From the NCBI GenBank assembly GCA_024278565.1, contig JAJRSY010000050.1, positions 1 to 7,346 of the forward strand: DNA of 7,346 bases, given 5' to 3'. This document shows, in pieces, positions 6,204 through 7,346 of the stretch. The stretch comes from Bacteroidota bacterium (GTDB lineage Bacteria; Bacteroidota; Bacteroidia; Flavobacteriales; Flavobacteriaceae). Under the pieces are notes generated by a model. That model ran no database searches and was not told where the DNA came from. It saw only the letters and a list, made by a program, of their open reading frames with translations. The stretch's first letter is position 1. Every line of letters begins with the position of its first letter. The translations under genes were made by a program, and so were the position numbers.

Positions 6204-7346
6204 ATGAAAAAGAGAATGCTTATTATTTTAGCCTTGATTTCGTTGATGGTTTATTTCAGTTCATGCAATTCAAATGGCGATAAGAGTCACCGAAAAATCT
6301 CAAAAGATAGCGTCGACATTGCTAAAGGAAAAGTATCTTTTGTACAGAACTGTAGTGGGTGCCATGGTTTCAAACAAGATGGTATTGGACCTCAATTAGG
6401 AGGCCTGACCGATGAAGTGACCGTTGATTGGATCCGTAATTTCATTTCAGATTCAAAAAAAATGCTTGAATCAGATGACGAACGATCTATACAATTATAT
6501 GAAAAGTATAAAGTGCCAATGCCTTCATTTTCATCATTGACCGATGATGAGGTAAACAACATCATTGCATTTATACACACCCATAAAAAACCTCGGGCCT
6601 TCGATGAGGATGGCAATAAAAAAGCAGTATTGGATCCTATACCCGATTCTATCGCCCTTTCAAGCTTAGTGGTGGATTTGGAGCTGGTAAACCAATTTCC
6701 CCCAACCATTGCTGCCGACAAATTACCCCTGACCCGAATTACCAAATTAGATTTTAACCCTGGTACAAACGATCGGTTTGTTGTGGACCTTAGGGGCAAG
6801 TTGTATAAAATGTACAAGAACGACCCCATTGTATATCTGGATCTAGCGAAATTTAAACCAGATTTTATTGACAAACCTGGGCTGGGCACTGGGTTTGGTA
6901 GTTTTGCCTTTCACCCAGACTTCGAAAAAAACGGATGTCTGTATACAACCCATACAGAGCCCCCAGGTTCTGAAAAGGCAGATTTTGCCTTTGCGGATAC
7001 TATCAACGTAGCTTTGCAATGGGTCCTCACCGAATGGAAGGCCAAGAAGCCCAATGCCATGGCATTTTCAGGCACAAACCGAGAGTTGTTGAGAATCAAT
7101 ATGGTGACCGGAATTCATGGTGTTCAAGAAATTACCTTCAACCCTCTTTCGAAAAAAGATGACAAAGATTACGGCATGCTGTACATAGGGGTTGGCGACG
7201 GAGGCAGCGTTGAAAAGGGCTATGCTTTCTTGGCGCAAGATAAAAATAAGGTCTGGGGCACCATTCTTCGTATCGATCCAAGAGGCAGTAATAGTGCCAA
7301 CGGAAAATACGGCATACCTTCTGACAGCCCCTTCGTGAAAAACGAG
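6204..7346 (+). CDS. Lipoprotein with cytochrome c domain and glucose/sorbosone-dehydrogenase-like propeller (partial)
   Basis: The frame is open from ATG 6204 to the window edge (381 codons, 3' end missing). Residues 1-21 look like a lipoprotein signal (hydrophobic core, then YFSSC with C21 as lipidated cysteine), implying attachment in the cell envelope. A single class I cytochrome c domain follows: CSGCH at 50-54 binds heme, and M106 in VPMPSF is the likely axial methionine, ending near residue 127. From about residue 155 the sequence resembles the PQQ-dependent sugar dehydrogenase (glucose/sorbosone dehydrogenase) propeller, with GFGSFAFHPDF at 230-240, VGDGG at 330-334 and WGTILRIDPRG at 351-361. 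The layout suggests a periplasmic oxidase of a sugar or alcohol passing electrons to its own heme. The substrate and PQQ use are inferred from the family. It sits 99 bases after nagB, and a link to amino-sugar use is uncertain. Confidence 0.85.
   Translation, partial: MKKRMLIILALISLMVYFSSCNSNGDKSHRKISKDSVDIAKGKVSFVQNCSGCHGFKQDGIGPQLGGLTDEVTVDWIRNFISDSKKMLESDDERSIQLYEKYKVPMPSFSSLTDDEVNNIIAFIHTHKKPRAFDEDGNKKAVLDPIPDSIALSSLVVDLELVNQFPPTIAADKLPLTRITKLDFNPGTNDRFVVDLRGKLYKMYKNDPIVYLDLAKFKPDFIDKPGLGTGFGSFAFHPDFEKNGCLYTTHTEPPGSEKADFAFADTINVALQWVLTEWKAKKPNAMAFSGTNRELLRINMVTGIHGVQEITFNPLSKKDDKDYGMLYIGVGDGGSVEKGYAFLAQDKNKVWGTILRIDPRGSNSANGKYGIPSDSPFVKNE

Noticed and set aside
6392..6889. Open frame of 165 codons on the minus strand
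   Set aside because: It lies wholly inside the cytochrome c/dehydrogenase gene, which has clear motifs (CSGCH, later VGDGG) on the + strand. The antisense translation shows no recognisable domain.

Overview
The window looks like a chromosomal segment of a marine-type member of the Bacteroidota, most likely a Flavobacteriaceae relative. This rests on moderate-to-low GC, A-rich rather than Shine-Dalgarno-rich start regions, a TAnnTTTG-type -7 element, a LacI regulator with the GTIDRVLHNRG signature, and protein subfamilies common in that group. All genes lie on the + strand. The taxonomic call is inference from sequence style.

Layout: the last 50 codons of an upstream gene (1-153) are followed by a 238-base regulatory gap. 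A tightly packed five-gene cluster (392-6104) comes next: a LacI-family regulator, a Tat-exported Gfo/Idh/MocA oxidoreductase, an N-acetylglucosamine-6-phosphate deacetylase (NagA-type), an Nramp-fold membrane transporter, and a glucosamine-6-phosphate deaminase-type enzyme (NagB-type). Gaps between these genes are 45, 29, 12 and 5 bases, so a single transcript is likely. After 99 non-coding bases comes a lipoprotein with an N-terminal cytochrome c domain and a glucose/sorbosone-dehydrogenase-type beta-propeller. It is open to the right edge (6204-7346).

How the parts fit: NagA and NagB together convert an N-acetyl-hexosamine 6-phosphate to a hexosamine 6-phosphate, then to fructose 6-phosphate plus ammonia, which indicates amino-sugar catabolism. 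The regulator gene comes first. An 18-bp near-perfect palindrome with a central CG, the usual LacI-family operator geometry, overlaps the predicted -7 element 46 bases upstream of it, so the cluster probably controls itself through the sugar-responsive regulator. No sugar kinase, PTS component or recognisable sugar permease is present. The only transporter is an Nramp-fold protein in which both metal-binding motifs of canonical Nramps (DPGN in helix 1, MPH in helix 6) are replaced.

The most interesting point is this transporter embedded between nagA and nagB, possibly moving a substrate other than a divalent metal. The next most interesting are the periplasmic Gfo/Idh/MocA enzyme in the same unit and the substituted active-site residues of the NagB-like enzyme. 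I found no mobile element, CRISPR array, tRNA or rRNA.
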